Shown piece after piece: positions 43,911 to 45,226 of a stretch of 45,226 bases of DNA. Source of the DNA: an uncultured Flavobacteriales bacterium (GTDB taxonomy: Bacteria > Bacteroidota > Bacteroidia > Flavobacteriales_D > Crocinitomicaceae); the NCBI GenBank assembly GCA_937876195.1, contig CALEIK010000030.1, forward strand, positions 1-45,226. The letters are read 5' to 3'. The position numbers were made by a program, and so were the translations under genes. The notes below the pieces were generated by a model. The model was not told the DNA's origin, searched no databases, and worked only from the letters and a program-made list of their open reading frames with translations. Position 1 is the first letter of the stretch. The number at the start of each line of letters is the position of its first letter.

Positions 43911-44492
43911 GTGGCAAAACGCATTGGAATTACCGGTGGAATAGGAGCAGGAAAAAGTGTTGTTTCGAAAATTATCGAATCAATGGATTTTCCAGTTTTC
44001 AACTCGGACGATGTGGCAAAATCATTCTTGGAAACAGATGATGAAGTAAAATCACTTTTAATAGACTTGGTTGGTTCCGAAGTGTATCAAGACGGTAGAA
44101 TCAATCGTAAAAAGCTCGCCGAGCTGATTTTTAATGATGAAGACCTACGTACTAAAGTCAACAGCATAATTCATCCTAGAGTAAGAAAAGCTTTTTCAAC
44201 GCTAGCTGACACCTCCGAGTCGAAGCTTGTGTTCAATGAAGCGGCAATCTTGTTTGAAACAGGCGCGTATCAACAATTCGATGCAACCATTTTAGTTGTT
44301 GCCCCGGAAGAACTGCGCATAAAGCGTGTAGTGGAGCGTGACAATGTTACTACCGAAGAAGTAAAATCAAGAATGGGAGCCCAATGGACCGATGAAGAAA
44401 AACAGAAATTGGCGACCTATGTTCTTGTCAATGATGAAACCCAGCCACTGATTATTCAACTTGAAAAAATAATTACCGAACTAATTAATTGA
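43911..44492 (+). CDS. coaE: Dephospho-CoA kinase
   Basis: CoaE catalyses the last step of coenzyme A synthesis, phosphorylating dephospho-CoA. The 193-residue protein has the P-loop GITGGIGAGKS (about 5-15), the NSDDVAKSFL substrate region, IIHPRVR and a lid helix with KRVVERDN. It begins with GTG right after the SiaC stop; no ATG is near. Its last 8 bases overlap the end of the convergent membrane-protein gene. Confidence 0.95.
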   Translation: MAKRIGITGGIGAGKSVVSKIIESMDFPVFNSDDVAKSFLETDDEVKSLLIDLVGSEVYQDGRINRKKLAELIFNDEDLRTKVNSIIHPRVRKAFSTLADTSESKLVFNEAAILFETGAYQQFDATILVVAPEELRIKRVVERDNVTTEEVKSRMGAQWTDEEKQKLATYVLVNDETQPLIIQLEKIITELIN

Positions 44493-45132
44493 GTTCTTCG
44501 AAATCATCAAAATGATCATTTTGATCATCATTTTTTCGTTGAGACTTACCACCAACCTTTCCACCAGAAAGGAGAAATGTAAATGCATTTAGCATTTTAA
44601 AAATCAGAGAGAGTAAGAAGAAAAATCCAATGACTTTGAAGATGAAACCAAAAATCGGGGTGTCTTCAATGTTCAAAATACTATCGTGAAACCATTTGGA
44701 TATAGGATTCGATGCATATTCAGGGAAAAACCAAAACGATGCAAAAACGAGCAATGCCAAGATGATGACAAACATTTCAGCTTTCAAATTAAACGTTGGC
44801 CGAATGTTTGGCAAACCTGAACCAGCCAGCTTGAATAGAACTGTACGATTTTGATTTTGTTGTAGTTTCCCAATGAAGTAGGTGAGCAGAATTAGACCTG
44901 AGAAAATGACTTGGTTAACGATGTACATACTCGAATTACTGCCGTCAAAACAGAACAGGAATGTTACATCAGCGAGAAAGATGTATTTAATTGCTTTAAT
45001 AAAATACACTTCACCCAAAGAGCGCTTTCTTCCAGCACTAAGAAGACGCAGACCTATTTCGAATATGCCCCAAATGAAGCCGTAAATTGCAAATACAACT
45101 CCTAGTCTAAATATAAAATCAAGTAAATTCAC
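44485..45132 (-). CDS. Putative integral membrane protein
   Basis: This 215-residue protein has four to five hydrophobic segments (about 8-28, 45-60, 70-90, 118-136 and 160-185) and a hydrophilic, acidic, Asn/Asp-rich C-terminal tail. I recognise no family. The start is GTG at 45132, next to a TAnnTTTG box 4 bases upstream. The coding end overlaps coaE by 8 bases and contains a 20-base palindrome. Confidence 0.7.
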   Translation of the reverse strand: MNLLDFIFRLGVVFAIYGFIWGIFEIGLRLLSAGRKRSLGEVYFIKAIKYIFLADVTFLFCFDGSNSSMYIVNQVIFSGLILLTYFIGKLQQNQNRTVLFKLAGSGLPNIRPTFNLKAEMFVIILALLVFASFWFFPEYASNPISKWFHDSILNIEDTPIFGFIFKVIGFFFLLSLIFKMLNAFTFLLSGGKVGGKSQRKNDDQNDHFDDFEELN

Positions 45133-45136
45133 ACTG

Positions 45137-45144
45137 CAAATTTA
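45137..45144 (-). promoter_or_regulatory. -7 box of the membrane-protein gene
   Basis: TAAATTTG on the minus strand matches TAnnTTTG and ends 4 bases from the GTG at 45132. It suggests a leaderless transcript. No TTG lies at the standard upstream distance. Confidence 0.5.
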
Positions 45145-45183
45145 ACAATCTCATTATCTTTAACGAAAACAAAAATAAAACCA

Positions 45184-45226
45184 ATGAGAAGAATTTTAAT
45201 TCTAGCAGCTTTAATTGTTGCAACTG
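45184..45226 (+). CDS. Start of an exported protein, cut by the window end
   Basis: The ATG at 45184 opens MRRILILAALIVAT, two arginines and then a hydrophobic run, which reads as the beginning of a signal peptide. Only 14 full codons are present, so the product is unknown. TATCTTTA at 45155-45162 is one base from a TAnnTTTG box. Confidence 0.5.
   Translation, partial: MRRILILAALIVAT

Overview
The window looks like chromosomal DNA from a member of the Bacteroidota, most likely Flavobacteriales. The reasons are the tRNA-Thr/Tyr/Gly/Thr-tuf-tRNA-Trp-secE-nusG-rplKAJL-rpoBC order, a type 9 secretion (T9SS) C-terminal sorting domain, a one-protein hybrid two-component regulator, and start-proximal TAnnTTTG promoter boxes with few Shine-Dalgarno sites. 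I cannot name the species; a Crocinitomicaceae-like bacterium is a guess.

Region 1 (1-13.1 kb) is the translation and transcription core: four tRNAs, EF-Tu, tRNA-Trp, SecE, NusG, ribosomal proteins L11, L1, L10 and L7/L12, then RNA polymerase beta and beta'. Two hairpins lie between rplL and rpoB, and a textbook terminator follows rpoC. A DUF3467 gene and a small lipoprotein gene follow (13.2-14.1 kb).

Region 2 (14.25-16.84 kb) is the most unusual part. Two consecutive units are laid out like integron gene cassettes. Each starts at a GTT core and ends, after its coding sequence, with the exact 10-base reverse complement of its own start, followed by a long imperfect hairpin. Unit 1 carries a lipoprotein and a 76-residue protein of unknown function. 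Unit 2 carries a Shedu-type (DUF4263) anti-phage nuclease. No integrase is in the window.

Region 3 (16.86-20.85 kb) has a secreted M23 peptidase divergent from a coiled-coil protein, ZapA and RNase Y, with well-formed promoters between them. RNase Y overlaps the first gene of region 4.

Region 4 (20.8-32.7 kb) is a surface-polysaccharide cluster: NAD-dependent epimerase, Wzx-type flippase, two Wzy/WaaL-type membrane proteins, five glycosyltransferases and a DegT aminotransferase, plus a 38-codon remnant resembling the aminotransferase start. The initiating sugar-phosphate transferase lies apart at 40.8 kb. Between them, on the minus strand, are a 1706-residue LamG/C-type-lectin/Ig-repeat T9SS adhesin and a hybrid sensor kinase/AraC regulator.

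Region 5 (41.4-45.2 kb) holds a ZIP metal transporter, a SAM methyltransferase, a SiaB-SiaC phospho-switch pair in an operon with coaE, a membrane protein and the first codons of an exported protein. No stretch longer than 300 bases lacks a gene or RNA.
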